NCBI GenBank assembly: GCA_050250815.1
Contig: JBFWNY010000007.1
Location: 62,001-126,000 of the forward strand
Reading direction: 5' to 3'
Length of the DNA: 64,000 nt
Source of the DNA: JAEUMD01 sp050250815
GTDB taxonomy: Bacteria > Pseudomonadota > Alphaproteobacteria > Rhizobiales > Hyphomicrobiaceae
The notes under the pieces were generated by a model. The model ran no database searches and had not been told where the DNA came from. It was given only the letters and a program-made list of their open reading frames with translations. The translations under genes and the position numbers were made by a program. Positions 32,926 to 43,251 of this stretch are shown here, one piece after another (position 1 is the first letter of the stretch; each line of letters opens with the position of its first letter).

Positions 32926-33968
32926 GCCGTTGCTCCGGATGGCGCGAGCGCGCGGCGCCTGGCCATCTCAGAGGCCATGACGAGTGCTGCGATGAAGCTC
33001 TCGGGCGAGGCGCGCCCGGTTCCGGCGACGTCGAAGGCGGTTCCGTGATCTGGCGAGGTGCGCACGAACGGCAGCCCCAGCGTGACGTTGACGCCGGTAT
33101 CGAAGGCGAGCGTCTTTGCCGGGATCAGCGCCTGATCGTGGTACATGGCGAGGACCGCGTCATAGGTCGCGCGGCGCGCTGCGTGGAACAGCGTATCGGC
33201 GGGATGCGGGCCGCTGACGTCGAAGCCCGCCTGCCGCAAAGCACGTATTGCGGGCGCGATGGTTTCGATTTCCTCGCGGCCCATCGCACCATCCTCGCCG
33301 GCATGGGGGTTGAGACCGGTGACGGCGATCCTGGGCGCGGCGATCCCGAAGTCGCGTGTCAGCGCGGACGCCATCACGCGCACTGTCGCGTTGATCGCCG
33401 CGGCCGAGATGGCGCCAGGCACTTCGGCCAACGCGATGTGAATGGTGAGGGGGACTACGCGCAGCGCCTCGGAGGCGATCATCATGACGGGCTGCGGGTG
33501 AGAGCCAGGCCACTGCTTGGCTGCAAGCGCGGCCAGAAATTCGGTATGACCGGGATGAGCGAAGCCGGTGGCGTAAAGCTCAGACTTGGCGATGGGGCAC
33601 GTCACGACGGCCGCCGCATCGCCACGCCGGACGGCGTCGACGGCACGTTCGATCGAGGCGATGACGGTACGCGCGTTGGCGGGGGAGGGGACGCCGGCCG
33701 CAACTGGCCCCGGTAGCGGCGTGTCGATGACCGGCAAGGCGGCAGCGAAGACACAGGGCGCATGCTGCCATCGCTCGATGGCTTCGACAGGAACGCCGAT
33801 ACCGAGAGTGCGCGCGCGTGCTTCGATCGCGCTGCGGCAGCCGATGACGGCGAAGGGTGGCAGGCCACGTTCTTCGCGCTGGAGCCAGGCGAGGCAGAGG
33901 ACATCGAGACCGATACCGGCCGGGTCTCCCAGGGAGACCGCGAGCGGCAGTCTCACATCATCGAGCAT
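32922..33968 (-). CDS. pdxA: 4-hydroxythreonine-4-phosphate dehydrogenase PdxA
   Basis: PdxA catalyses the NAD-dependent oxidation of 4-phosphohydroxythreonine in the DXP-dependent route to pyridoxal phosphate. From ATG 33968 ([20 protein letters not shown]) it has 348 residues. Metal-binding His residues lie in [21 protein letters not shown] and [29 protein letters not shown] is the family's C-terminal signature. The start overlaps the 3' end of surA by 16 bases and its stop overlaps the rsmA start, so the whole series is translationally coupled. An upstream extension of the frame runs inside surA and is not real. Confidence 0.96.
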   Translation of the reverse strand: MLDDVRLPLAVSLGDPAGIGLDVLCLAWLQREERGLPPFAVIGCRSAIEARARTLGIGVPVEAIERWQHAPCVFAAALPVIDTPLPGPVAAGVPSPANARTVIASIERAVDAVRRGDAAAVVTCPIAKSELYATGFAHPGHTEFLAALAAKQWPGSHPQPVMMIASEALRVVPLTIHIALAEVPGAISAAAINATVRVMASALTRDFGIAAPRIAVTGLNPHAGEDGAMGREEIETIAPAIRALRQAGFDVSGPHPADTLFHAARRATYDAVLAMYHDQALIPAKTLAFDTGVNVTLGLPFVRTSPDHGTAFDVAGTGRASPESFIAALVMASEMARRRALAPSGATA

Positions 33969-35218
33969 AGGCCGCTCTTGGCGTCGGCACGGCAGTCGAT
34001 CACCGCATCCTGACGCAAGTCCTTGAGATGGCGCCGGGCGAGAATATCGAGCTCCTTCTGCCGGCGCTCGTCCTTGGCACTCGCCTTCTGCGGCTGCGGC
34101 CCGGCCCCGGCGGCAGCCGAAGCGCCGGCCTTGCGCCCGCAGATCACCCACAACTCGATGCCGTCCGGGCCGACATTGGGCGGGATCATCTCGCCGTCCT
34201 TGGCGCTGAGCAGCATGGTGCGGGTCGGCTCACCGATGGAGGCGGGATCGCGTGCACCGAGGTTCTGGAAGGTGGCGCCGGCGCCCTTTGCGAGCTTGGC
34301 GGTCGTGCTGCAACCCTTGAAGGAGCGGCGCATCGCGTCGGCATCACTGAGGCGCTGCGCCATCAGCTTCTGATCAAGGCCACCGGCGATCGGGAACAGC
34401 ACGCGCTGCACCGTTACTTCGGAGGCGCCACCGCCGTCGGACTCGCCGTCACCCAGGCTCGGATCGACGAAGCGATCGACGTCGCGCTCGGAAATCGCGA
34501 TCTGGTAGCCGAAGCGGCGGCGCACGACGTCATTCCATGAGACGGTCGCACGGAAACGCTGCTTCATGGTGGAGATGTCGATGCCCATGCCCGCCAGATG
34601 CTTGGCGAACTGCTCCTCGGTCATCTTGTTGCGCGAGGCGATCTGCTTGATGATGCCGCTCACCTGCTCGTCGCTGACGACCACGTTGTTGCGCTTGGCC
34701 TCCTGCAGCTTCAGGCGCTCCTCGATCAACTCCTGAATGGCTGTGCGCTTGACCGTCGGCAGTACGCCGGTGCGAGCGCTGTCCACGGCCTGCTTCTGCA
34801 GTGACAGGGCGTACTGCTTCTTGCGTTCCTCGAAAATCTTGACCACGGCATCGCGGCCCTTGGCCTTGTGCTCCTCGATTGTCTTGTTGAGGATCTCCTT
34901 GAGGCGCGCGGTCGTCTCGGGTCTTTTCAGCAGGGCCTGGAAGGTCGTCTTGGCGCGGTCGCCGATGTTTGCGGACAGCGCGAGCAGGCGCTGGCGCTGT
35001 TCGATCTCGTAGGCCGTGATCGGTTCGTCGTTGACCAGGAAGACGATGGCGTGGCCGCTCGTTCCGTTCGACGATGTCGACGCCTTGGGCGCCGCCGTGG
35101 CGGTGGAGACAACGGAGGTGCCTGCCGCCGGCAATGCGAGCAGGGCGGCCGCGCACACGAGCAGCGCGCCGCGGACATACCGCCGCTCGATGATGTCGTT
35201 GGTCACTGGACCACGCAT
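33953..35218 (-). CDS. surA: SurA-type periplasmic chaperone / peptidyl-prolyl isomerase
   Basis: The protein has 421 residues from ATG 35218. It has a signal peptide with a longish n-region (ERRYVRGALLVCAAALLALPAAGTSVVSTATA). VFLVNDEPITAYEIEQRQRLLAL and the following helices with LIEERLKLQEAKRNNVVVSDEQV form the SurA N-terminal chaperone domain. The C-terminal part (VTVQRVLFPIAGG ... NVGPDGIELWVICGRK) is a divergent parvulin-like domain in which isomerase residues are hard to recognise. SurA escorts outer-membrane beta-barrels such as LptD to the Bam machinery, which fits its place right after lptD. An earlier start at 35305 exists but weakens the signal peptide. Confidence 0.87.
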   Translation of the reverse strand: MRGPVTNDIIERRYVRGALLVCAAALLALPAAGTSVVSTATAAPKASTSSNGTSGHAIVFLVNDEPITAYEIEQRQRLLALSANIGDRAKTTFQALLKRPETTARLKEILNKTIEEHKAKGRDAVVKIFEERKKQYALSLQKQAVDSARTGVLPTVKRTAIQELIEERLKLQEAKRNNVVVSDEQVSGIIKQIASRNKMTEEQFAKHLAGMGIDISTMKQRFRATVSWNDVVRRRFGYQIAISERDVDRFVDPSLGDGESDGGGASEVTVQRVLFPIAGGLDQKLMAQRLSDADAMRRSFKGCSTTAKLAKGAGATFQNLGARDPASIGEPTRTMLLSAKDGEMIPPNVGPDGIELWVICGRKAGASAAAGAGPQPQKASAKDERRQKELDILARRHLKDLRQDAVIDCRADAKSGLCSMM

Positions 35219-35491
35219 GTCAGCTCGTTCCCGCCGAAGTTTCCGTCCGCGACCACGACCGCTCGCCCCCCGGCGGGGCTGATCGCGATTCGCATCATCA
35301 GGCATTCTATCCGCGCGCGCGCCCGGGAGCGTCGCTTATCCACACTAACCGTGGCGCATCCGTGGCAATCACTGCCGGCAATCGAGCCCGGGATTGCCCG
35401 CAGATGCAGCCAGTTGGCGCGTCTGGCTGCTACAGCGTGGCAGGGCAGCAGTCTCGTTGCCGATCGGCCCCAAGTCCAGCGGTACAACGGC

Positions 35492-38002
35492 TCACTCGGT
35501 CGGCTTCTGCTGGTCGCCGAACACGAAGTCGAGCGCATCGGTCTTATACTGGTAAGCGCCCAGGTGCTTGAACTGGAAGTGCAGCATGACCGTGCGGTCG
35601 GGGCGCAGGTCGCGGTTCACATCGGTAATGAAGCTCTCCGCATACGTCGCCGTCAGCACGAAGCATTCGTCGGAATAGCGGATCTGCAGACTGTCCGTCA
35701 GGCGCTTCTCGTCGTCTATGTCGTAGCGCATCATGCCCAGAACGCTCCAGCGATCCGTCAGGCGCAAACCAAGTGCTGCGGTGATGTCCTGCTGATCGTC
35801 GTCGAGGATCTGCGGGTCGATGGTCGAGAACGTATAGGTCGCGGTACCCGTGAACGGACCGATCGTAACCTCGCCAGCGACATCCGCCCGGCGCAGGCTC
35901 AGCGTTTCCTGGTCAAAGCGGGTCTGAGATATGAAACGGAAGATGCTGTTGGGCGCGACATAGGCACCGAGAACGTAGTCGGACCTGTCGGTTTCCAGAC
36001 CGCTCGCCGGGTTGAAGTTGTTGCGCCCGTCGAAATCCGTGCCGGGCGTCGTGAACGGGTTCTCGCCGGACAGATGGTAGCTTTGGCCGGCCAGGAAGCG
36101 GGCGTAGAAGCCGCTGTTGGCCTGGAAGGTATACTGCAGGCCGACGTTGGCGCGGGTGCCCGTCTCGATCCGATCGTAGCCGGAGAACTTGTCAACCTCG
36201 AACAGCGTCGTGTCGTCGAAGATGAGGCTGCGCGCGTCTTCGACGGGCAAGTTGGCCTGCTGCACGTGCGCCTGCCGGACGATGATCTGGCCGATGGGCT
36301 CGATCACGTGGGAGCCGCGGGCATCGTTGGCCACCCAAGGATAGCTCACGGTGGCGCCGCCGGCGGCGAGACCGCGGACGAAGCTCGTGCTCTCGTCGAC
36401 CGCCGTCGCGGTGTTGTTGTAGCCCGCATAGGAATAGGCGTCGGCGCGCAGATGAGCGAACGGCGTGTAGCTGATACCGATCGCATCCGTCATCTGCCGA
36501 CGCCACTTCAGCTCCGTGACGGCGCGGGTCAGATCATGATGCGCATTGAACTGCGAGCCGGGGATCACGATGCCGTTGGGATTGTACCGGTAGAAATCGC
36601 CGTCGCGCGAGAAGCTCAGGATGTTGGTGTTCCACTTGAGTTCACCGCCCAGCACAGGGTCACGGAACACGTAGTTGTGGTCGATGATCGGGTGGACGAG
36701 GCTTTCGGCTGTGTCACTGTCCTGGAACGTGAGGCCGCCGAAATGATAGAGGCGCGCAGCCATGTAGCTGCGGTCCGCAAGGCCCTCCAGGAACACCTCG
36801 TTGACGCGGTCCGTCAGCAGGACGCTGTCGAGCTTGTAGAAGCGGCGGAACGTATCGTCGCTCTCGAGCGTGACGTCCCAGCCGAAGTTCCACCAGCTGC
36901 CCAGCGAGAACTTGCCCTTGGTCTCGATGGAGCCGCGCCAGCCGTCGAGGTCGCGGTTGTCGAACGCGGGGTTCTTAGGCGCCGGAAGGTCGGTCCATTC
37001 CTGGTCGATAGCGGCGAACTTGATCGAGTACATGCCGGTGGCGAGGCGGTGGCGCCACTCGCCCTGCCACAGCACGCCCATGCGCGCCGAGTACATCGGG
37101 TGGAACAGGAAATCGTAGTTGGGTGAGAGCGCGAAGTAGTAGGGCACCTCGGCGTGGAAGCCCAGCGTCGAGCTGGAGGCGCCAATGCTGGGCGGCAGGA
37201 AGCCCGACTTGCGCTTCGTGGCTGGATCGGCGTGCTGGAAGTAAGGCAGGTAGAGGATTGGCTGCCCGAACAGCTCGAACTGGGCGTCGTGATAGGTGAC
37301 CGTACCGGCCTGCTGGTCGTGAATGACGCGCGCGGCCGAAACGCACCACAGCGGCGGCATGCCGCCATCGCTCTTGCAGGGCGTGAACCTGCCGTTGGTG
37401 AACTCGGTGACGTTGCCCTCGCGGCGGACGGCGCGCTCGGCCGCGATACGCGTGTCGTCGCGGGCGACGATGGACAGCGATTGGACGAAACCGTCGCGGA
37501 AGTCATCGGTCAGCGTGTAGCGATCGGCGCGGACGATGTTGCCGTTGGGTTCCTTGAGCATGACGTTGCCGGCTGCCGTCAACGTCTGGGCGCCCTGGTC
37601 GTAGATGACCTCGTCGGCGGTCAGGATGTAGTTCGAATAGTAGATCTCGACATTGCCGCGCGCGACAACACGGTTGCCGGCGTTGTCGTAGATGAGCTGG
37701 TCACCCTGCAGGTAGAGCGGCTGGGTCTTATCGGGCGCCTTCACCGGGCCGAACATGCTGCCGGATTTGGCCGGAAACGCCTGTGTCGAGGTGACGCCCT
37801 TGTTGCTGGCGCGCGCGGTCGGAATGATGTTGCGCTCGAGGCTGGGGTCCTGCGCGAAGGCGGGAGGCGCGAAGCCGAGGATCAGTAGGGCAAGGGTGGC
37901 GAGCAGCGCGCAGCAGGGCGCGGTCGCGCGCGAGGGCACGCGACGATCTCTAACGCGTGGATGTCCGCAACCCCTTTGCGGTTTCCGCGCGACACGCATC
38001 AC
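35492..38002 (-). CDS. lptD: LPS-assembly outer-membrane protein LptD
   Basis: LptD with LptE inserts lipopolysaccharide into the outer leaflet. The 836-residue protein has a signal peptide (CCALLATLALLILGFAPPAFA), an OstA/LptA-like beta-jellyroll domain (about residues 90-210: LQGDQLIYDNAGNRVVARGNVEIYYSNYILTAD, split here by family motifs), and a large C-terminal barrel with many aromatic-ended strands, finishing QFKHLGAYQYKTDALDF. Start is GTG 38002 with AGGAGG eight bases upstream, or the ATG directly after it. It begins immediately after the lptG stop. Cys are few, so the intra-chain disulfide pattern of E. coli LptD is not obviously kept. Confidence 0.94.
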   Translation of the reverse strand: MMRVARKPQRGCGHPRVRDRRVPSRATAPCCALLATLALLILGFAPPAFAQDPSLERNIIPTARASNKGVTSTQAFPAKSGSMFGPVKAPDKTQPLYLQGDQLIYDNAGNRVVARGNVEIYYSNYILTADEVIYDQGAQTLTAAGNVMLKEPNGNIVRADRYTLTDDFRDGFVQSLSIVARDDTRIAAERAVRREGNVTEFTNGRFTPCKSDGGMPPLWCVSAARVIHDQQAGTVTYHDAQFELFGQPILYLPYFQHADPATKRKSGFLPPSIGASSSTLGFHAEVPYYFALSPNYDFLFHPMYSARMGVLWQGEWRHRLATGMYSIKFAAIDQEWTDLPAPKNPAFDNRDLDGWRGSIETKGKFSLGSWWNFGWDVTLESDDTFRRFYKLDSVLLTDRVNEVFLEGLADRSYMAARLYHFGGLTFQDSDTAESLVHPIIDHNYVFRDPVLGGELKWNTNILSFSRDGDFYRYNPNGIVIPGSQFNAHHDLTRAVTELKWRRQMTDAIGISYTPFAHLRADAYSYAGYNNTATAVDESTSFVRGLAAGGATVSYPWVANDARGSHVIEPIGQIIVRQAHVQQANLPVEDARSLIFDDTTLFEVDKFSGYDRIETGTRANVGLQYTFQANSGFYARFLAGQSYHLSGENPFTTPGTDFDGRNNFNPASGLETDRSDYVLGAYVAPNSIFRFISQTRFDQETLSLRRADVAGEVTIGPFTGTATYTFSTIDPQILDDDQQDITAALGLRLTDRWSVLGMMRYDIDDEKRLTDSLQIRYSDECFVLTATYAESFITDVNRDLRPDRTVMLHFQFKHLGAYQYKTDALDFVFGDQQKPTE

Positions 38003-39106
38003 TCAGCCGTCCTCCTGGTGCATCAGCACCGTCAGCGAGGCGAATATCGTCAACAACACCGGAAGCCATACCGCCGCCCAAGCAGGCGCCAGCCCGGCAA
38101 TCCCGAGTTGTCGTGAGACTTCTGCCAGCAAGAAGAAGCCGAAACCCCCTATCATTCCAGTGAGGACCATAGTCTGGATGCCTCCTTGCCGGAATGACTT
38201 CAGCGACACAGTGGCGGCCAAAAGAACCATGGCGATGCACAGCAGTGGCCGGGACAGGAGCAGCTCGTAGCGTATCCGCAACCTTGAGGATGAAAGAGAA
38301 GCCTTTTCAGCGACTTCGATGAGGGCTGGAAGCTCCCAGAAGGAGACGGTGGCGGCATTGCCCAGCGCGTCGGCGACACGTCCCGGCGTGAGGTAGGTCG
38401 AAAGCAGGTAGGTCCCGTATTCCTGGGCCGGCTCGCCCACCCGCGAGACTACTGCCCCGGCAAGCTGCCAGTAGCCGTCCCGAAGCTCGGCCGAGCGGGC
38501 CTCGACTCGCTCGCGGAACAAGCCCTTTCCGTCGAATACGAAGGCCGAAACGCCGGCAAGCTTCATACCCTTCTCGGTGGCGCTGGCGGCCGACAGAATC
38601 GACTGCCCATCAGCGCCGTCCTGGCGCAACCAGGCGCCGCCGCCATCGTTGCCGAGCAGGTTGGCGGTGTCCTTGCCGAAGACCTCGGTGTACAGTTGTT
38701 CCGCTTGTGTTCTGGTCAGTGCTGCAAGCGGGTTGTAGGCCATGACCGACAGCGAACCGATCAGGAACGCAACGATCAGGCCGGGACGCAGGAACAGCCA
38801 GACCGACATACCGCTGGCGCGCATGACAGTGAGTTCGCTCTTGCGCGCAAGCATGAGCAGGGCACCGATCGAGCCGGTGAGCACGGTGAAGCCCAGCAGG
38901 AACTCGGTGTAGGTCGGCAACCGAAGCAGGGCCATCCAGGCAAGCGTCGACAGCTTGACGGCGCCGTACTTGCCGGACAGCCGCAGCAGCTCGACCATGT
39001 CGATCATGAAGATGAGCAGCGCACAGATGGCGAACGTTCCGGCGATGCCGAGCAGGAAGCGGCTCGCGATATAGCGCTCGACGATCAAGAACCCGGGGAT
39101 TCTCAC
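38003..39106 (-). CDS. lptG: LPS export ABC transporter permease LptG
   Basis: LptG pairs with LptF and the LptB2 ATPase to pull LPS from the inner membrane. The 367-residue protein has three N-terminal membrane segments (FLLGIAGTFAICALLIFMIDMVELL; FLLGFTVLTGSIGALLMLA; FLRPGLIVAFLIGSLSVMAYNP), a periplasmic beta-jellyroll (about 130-265), and three more segments at the end. ARKSELTVMRASGMS is the coupling-helix region. Its start overlaps the lptF stop as ATGA and it runs into lptD with no gap. Confidence 0.95.
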   Translation of the reverse strand: MRIPGFLIVERYIASRFLLGIAGTFAICALLIFMIDMVELLRLSGKYGAVKLSTLAWMALLRLPTYTEFLLGFTVLTGSIGALLMLARKSELTVMRASGMSVWLFLRPGLIVAFLIGSLSVMAYNPLAALTRTQAEQLYTEVFGKDTANLLGNDGGGAWLRQDGADGQSILSAASATEKGMKLAGVSAFVFDGKGLFRERVEARSAELRDGYWQLAGAVVSRVGEPAQEYGTYLLSTYLTPGRVADALGNAATVSFWELPALIEVAEKASLSSSRLRIRYELLLSRPLLCIAMVLLAATVSLKSFRQGGIQTMVLTGMIGGFGFFLLAEVSRQLGIAGLAPAWAAVWLPVLLTIFASLTVLMHQEDG

Positions 39107-40305
39107 GTCTCAATTCCTCCGCCTGCTGTTGCCGTCCTGGGCCCGAGGCGGCGCAGGCGGGCAAACAGGGGACCCAAGCGCTCCGACACAACATCTGCCC
39201 AGGTCGTCGTCGAGCGTGGACGCGTGCCTTGCACGATGAGCACGGCGGAAATGACGATCGCGATCGCCGGCAGGCCGTAGAGCAGGGGGACGAAACCCGC
39301 CTTGAGGGTGGTGAGGTTGTTGAGTGCAAAGCCCGCAATGCGGACGCCGGCGGCAGCGACGAACCCGATGACCAGACGCTCGTTGCGGTTCTGCCGCGTG
39401 CTCTGCACGCTCCCCGCAGCGGCGAGCGCGATGAGAACGAAGACGATTGGATAAAGCGGGTTGGAAAACCGCTCATGCAACTCGGAGCGGATCTGCCCCT
39501 TGACCGCCCTGTCGTACCCCGGATTGGAGGACGGCCCCAGCAGCTCCGACAGATAGCGTTCGCGCGGCTTCAGGACGGCTGGCCCCGCGACCTTCCGGTC
39601 GAAGCTGTCGAGATTCACGATGTAGCGGTCGAAGACGATGATCTGCGGTGGTTCCTTGGGCTTTGCCGTCCGCAGAATGTGGCCATCGCTCATGACAAGG
39701 TAGGCGGTATCCTCCTGCTTGGCGATGATGCCTTTCTCGGCCATGTAGGAGCTGATCTCGGGCGGCTTCCTCGCATCGTGAATGAGCAGGCCCCGGAGTT
39801 CGCCGTTGGGACTGCGGTCGCGAATGTGGAAGGTGAGGTTGGGCTCCGGTGTCGAGAACAGTCCCGGCTGGATCACCTGCTGCAGTAGGTCGGTGCGCGC
39901 CTGAAGAACGTAGCCCTTCAGCGTCTGCAGACTCCACGGCTGGACAATGTGGTTGACGAGCGCAATCACCACGGCGACCAGCGTCGCCAGCAGCACGACG
40001 GGTCGCGCTATCCGCCAGATGCTGCCGCCGGCTGCGTTGACGACGATCAGCTCGCTGTCGCCTGTGAGCCGGTTGAGCGTGTGCAACGTGGCAATCAGCA
40101 GCGCGAACGGGGCGATGACCGCCATCAGGCTTGGCACCGCAAGCGTCGTCATCTTCAGAAGGGTGAGTGCGTCCTGGCCCTGGGAGGTGACGACATCGAG
40201 CTGCTTCAAGGCGAGCGCGATCCAGATGATGCCGCCCAGCGACGACAGGATGAGCGCGAGGGCTCCTGCCACCTGCCGGAAGACATAACGCTCAAGCAGT
40301 CCCAT
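39103..40305 (-). CDS. lptF: LPS export ABC transporter permease LptF
   Basis: This is the partner permease of LptG. From ATG 40305 (GGGGGA upstream) it has 400 residues: MGLLERYVFRQVAGALALILSSL starts the first membrane segment, LNRLTGDSELIVVNAAGGSIWRI is the coupling helix, a periplasmic jellyroll spans about 140-280, and RFSNPLYPIVFVLIALAAAG begins the C-terminal membrane bundle. The frame continues open upstream but is Arg-rich and lacks similarity. It is the first gene of the LPS operon and is divergent from pepA, as in rhizobia. Confidence 0.95.
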   Translation of the reverse strand: MGLLERYVFRQVAGALALILSSLGGIIWIALALKQLDVVTSQGQDALTLLKMTTLAVPSLMAVIAPFALLIATLHTLNRLTGDSELIVVNAAGGSIWRIARPVVLLATLVAVVIALVNHIVQPWSLQTLKGYVLQARTDLLQQVIQPGLFSTPEPNLTFHIRDRSPNGELRGLLIHDARKPPEISSYMAEKGIIAKQEDTAYLVMSDGHILRTAKPKEPPQIIVFDRYIVNLDSFDRKVAGPAVLKPRERYLSELLGPSSNPGYDRAVKGQIRSELHERFSNPLYPIVFVLIALAAAGSVQSTRQNRNERLVIGFVAAAGVRIAGFALNNLTTLKAGFVPLLYGLPAIAIVISAVLIVQGTRPRSTTTWADVVSERLGPLFARLRRLGPRTATAGGGIET

Positions 40306-40694
40306 CAACGTCCCCCGCGGCCGCCACGACCGCATCCCCCCGCACCGGTCGACTCGCTTCCCCCAAGCCGCCGCAACCCTCCGCTTCCATAGCACGGTGG
40401 CAGAAACTTGGCCCTGGGCGACGTTCGAGCTGCCAGTGCGCTCGAATCGTTCACGTTTCCGTGGCCGCAGGCGGGGCTCACCTTGCACTTTGGTAAGGAG
40501 CCGCTAATGTGCGGTCTCCTTTCGCCACGTGGCGTGCGACCCCGTTCGGAGGCCGCATCGGCCGTTCGGCTTGCCTTCCCGTGTCGACCGGCAGCGCGGA
40601 ACCGCATGGCTCATGCGGTCTGCTCGCCGCGCCTCGACACAATCCCCGCGCCTAACGCGCTGCTTTCGCCCCGCAACTTCGGAGCCCATACCCC
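40306..40694. promoter_or_regulatory. Divergent lptF / pepA intergenic region
   Basis: The 389 bases must hold promoters for the LPS operon (minus) and pepA (plus). A possible pepA promoter is TTGCAC (40483-40488), a 16-base spacer, and TAATGT (40505-40510), leaving a leader of about 180 bases. I cannot place the lptF promoter. No recognisable coding sequence is present. Confidence 0.4.
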
Positions 40695-42266
40695 ATGACC
40701 GATCGTCTCGACATCGCCTTCTCCGCACTCGACAAGCGACCCGAGGCTGCGATGGCGCTGCTCGTCGGCAACGGTCCGGAGCTGGGCGCGCAGGGGCGTG
40801 ATCTGGACGAAGCCGCAAGCGGACTGCTGTCCAAGGCCGCCGATGCCGCCGACTTCAAAGGCAAGTTGAAGACGGCGGTCGAACTGCTGGCGGTGCCGGG
40901 CCTGACAGCCAAGCGCGTCGTGCTGGTCGGTGTCGGCAAGGCAGGCGACGCCAAGGACAACGACTGGACGATGCTCGGCGGCTACGTGCTGGGCCAGCTT
41001 GCGCAACGCAAGACCGAGACGGCCAGCGTGCTCGTCGACATCGAGGCCGGCGACGGCACCGGCATCGACGAGATCGCCGCGCACATCGCATTCGGCGCGG
41101 CCATGCGCCACTACACATTCCGCAAGTACGTGACCAAGAAGAGCGACGACGGCAGCGGTTCTGAGGCCACCGAGGGCAAGGACGGTTCAGCACAGCAGAA
41201 GAAGTCCGCCCAGCGCCGTGAGGGAATGCACCGCTTGGTGATCCATTGCGCTCGGCCGGACAAGGCGAAGGCGGCGTTTCAGCGGCTGAAGGCCATCGCC
41301 GACGGCGTGATGCTGGCCCGCGATCTCGTCAACGAGCCCGCCAATGCCCTGGGTCCGGTGGAGTTCGCCGCCGAGGTCGCAAAGCTCGAGAAGGTCGGCG
41401 TCGAGGTCGAGATCCTCGACGACAAGGAGCTGAAGAAGCTTGGCTTCGGTGCGCTGCTGGCTGTGGCGCAGGGCAGCGTGCGGCCGGCGCGAGTCGCCGT
41501 CATGTCGTGGAACGGGGCCAAGTCGAAAAAGGCGGGCAAGCCCGTCTGCTTCGTGGGCAAGGGTGTCGTATTCGACACCGGCGGCATCTCCATCAAGCCC
41601 GCGCAAGGGATGGAGGACATGAAGGGCGACATGGGCGGCGCCGCCTGCGTCACCGGCCTCATGTATGCGCTTGCGGCGCGCAAGGCCGCCGTCAACGCGG
41701 TGGGTCTCATCGGCATCGTCGAGAACATGCCGTCTGGGACGGCCACGCGGCCAGGCGACATCGTCACGTCGCTGTCGGGCCAGACGGTCGAGGTGCTGAA
41801 TACGGACGCCGAAGGGCGCCTCGTGCTGGCCGACGTGATGCATTACGCCATCGACCGCTTCAAGCCGCGCTTCGTCATCGATCTGGCGACACTGACAGGC
41901 GCCATCATGGTGGCGCTCGGCAAGGAGTACGCCGGCCTCTACAGCAACGACGACGGTCTCGCAGACCAGCTGCGCGAAGCCTCCGCCGCAACCGGCGAGA
42001 AGGTCTGGCGGATGCCGCTCGACAAGGCGTACGACAAGCTCATCGATACGAAGAACGCCGACATGAAGAACATCGGCGGGCGCTGGGCGGGTGCGTGCAC
42101 CGCGGCGGCCTTCCTGCAGCGTTTCGTCGGCGATACGCCGTGGGTGCATATCGATCTTGCCGGCACAGCCATGGACTCCGGCCGCAACGACATCAATCAG
42201 AGCTGGGGTTCGGGTTGGGGCGTTCGGTTGCTCGATCGCCTGGTGGCGGATCACTACGAGAAGTGA
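40695..42266 (+). CDS. pepA: Leucyl aminopeptidase (M17)
   Basis: This two-metal aminopeptidase of 523 residues removes N-terminal residues from peptides; some homologues also bind DNA. The N-terminal macro-like domain (1-190) contains a Lys/Ser-rich insertion ([18 protein letters not shown]). The catalytic domain has [17 protein letters not shown] (metal-binding Lys and Asp), [11 protein letters not shown], and the M17 signature [13 protein letters not shown], with the catalytic Arg in that motif. [16 protein letters not shown] and [10 protein letters not shown] are also conserved. It is divergent from lptF. In relatives the DNA polymerase III chi subunit gene usually follows pepA; here an unrelated convergent membrane-protein gene does. 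Confidence 0.96.
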   Translation: MTDRLDIAFSALDKRPEAAMALLVGNGPELGAQGRDLDEAASGLLSKAADAADFKGKLKTAVELLAVPGLTAKRVVLVGVGKAGDAKDNDWTMLGGYVLGQLAQRKTETASVLVDIEAGDGTGIDEIAAHIAFGAAMRHYTFRKYVTKKSDDGSGSEATEGKDGSAQQKKSAQRREGMHRLVIHCARPDKAKAAFQRLKAIADGVMLARDLVNEPANALGPVEFAAEVAKLEKVGVEVEILDDKELKKLGFGALLAVAQGSVRPARVAVMSWNGAKSKKAGKPVCFVGKGVVFDTGGISIKPAQGMEDMKGDMGGAACVTGLMYALAARKAAVNAVGLIGIVENMPSGTATRPGDIVTSLSGQTVEVLNTDAEGRLVLADVMHYAIDRFKPRFVIDLATLTGAIMVALGKEYAGLYSNDDGLADQLREASAATGEKVWRMPLDKAYDKLIDTKNADMKNIGGRWAGACTAAAFLQRFVGDTPWVHIDLAGTAMDSGRNDINQSWGSGWGVRLLDRLVADHYEK

Positions 42267-42301
42267 GATGGCTGGGTGGGCGCCGGAACCACTGGCGCCA
42301 A

Positions 42302-42375
42302 GGCATGACCCTAATTATTTGTTAAACATTATATATCAACAGCAATATTCCATAATATGTATTACGCGAATTGGT
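42302..42375. other. AT-rich patch in the pepA-side convergent intergenic region
   Basis: A run of roughly 70 bases is strongly AT-rich in a region otherwise GC-rich. It includes TTAAACATTATATATC and a perfect ATATT-CCAT-AATAT inverted repeat (42345-42358). It sits between the ends of two convergent genes, so it is unlikely to be a promoter for either. No terminator of classic form is visible. Confidence 0.5.
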
Positions 42376-42431
42376 TCCGGTGCGCTGCGTGGCGACGTAT
42401 CAAAGCGGTCTTGCTGCCTCGTGGCTGACGT

Positions 42432-43187
42432 CTAAAGCAACCGGTCTTCGGTCCCAACGACGGCCTCGGCGATGATCACTGCATAAACCGCCGCAACGAA
42501 GCCGGTCAGGACGTTGACACTGACGATGACGCCGATTGAATTCGCCCAATCGGTTCCGACCACCGTGCTCAACAACTTGACGATCACACCATCGATATAG
42601 AGCTTCAGTTGGAACAGCAGCTCGCTCGCCTGCTCCAGCGTCGGCCGCGACGGTGTCTCGAACAGGATGGTTCGTCCCAGATCGCTCAGTCCTGGCGTCT
42701 TCACGAGCCCCACGCTGCCCAGAGCGGCGACGCCCAGCGCAAACAGCAGCCCCAGTGGCGGAGCCAAGCGGAAATAGCCCCAGCGGGACGGCCACGCCTC
42801 CAGCCGCACGGCGAGAAAGCGCAGCAGAGCAGACCCCAAATAGACCGTGGCGGCGAATACGATTGCGATGAGGAACAGCCGGTCCTTGTCGGTGCCGGAG
42901 AACGTGACGAGCGCTATGAGACCGGCGACACCTGCGCGAATCAGGGCGTTCACGCCCGCGACCAGTGGCACGACCAGCGCGGCGCGCGACGACCGCTTGC
43001 CGAAGTAGAACGGCAGCTCGTGCTCGAGCCGCCGGTACTCCAGCACGAGCCCGAGAGCCAGGGCCAGAGCCGCCGTCAGCGCCGCGAAAGCCTGCGGGTG
43101 ATGCAGACCCAACCAAGCCGCACCAACCACCGCGGCAAATTCCGCGGCCATGATCATGCCATTGACGAGGACACGCACGCCGACCAT
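42432..43187 (-). CDS. Multi-pass inner-membrane protein, function unknown
   Basis: I do not recognise this protein of 251 residues from ATG 43187; a GTG 33 bases upstream is the alternative. It has about six hydrophobic segments: two in the first 55 residues (LVNGMIMAAEFAAVVGAAWLG; FAALTAALALALGLVL), then a charged loop EYRRLEHELPFYFGKRSS, then ALVVPLVAGVNALIRAGVAGLIAL, FLIAIVFAATVYLGSALL, LGLLFALGVAALGSVGLV and the C-terminal VNVLTGFVAAVYAVIIAEAVV. A soluble region of about 45 residues (TPGLSDLGRTILFETPSRP) precedes the last segment. It is divergent from mazG over about 65 bases and convergent with pepA. No catalytic motif is evident. Confidence 0.65.
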   Translation of the reverse strand: MVGVRVLVNGMIMAAEFAAVVGAAWLGLHHPQAFAALTAALALALGLVLEYRRLEHELPFYFGKRSSRAALVVPLVAGVNALIRAGVAGLIALVTFSGTDKDRLFLIAIVFAATVYLGSALLRFLAVRLEAWPSRWGYFRLAPPLGLLFALGVAALGSVGLVKTPGLSDLGRTILFETPSRPTLEQASELLFQLKLYIDGVIVKLLSTVVGTDWANSIGVIVSVNVLTGFVAAVYAVIIAEAVVGTEDRLL

Positions 43188-43251
43188 ACCCCCGGACTGG
43201 TGAGAGGGCCCCTCCCCCACCCCTCGATAACGGAACGGGACGACGGGAACA

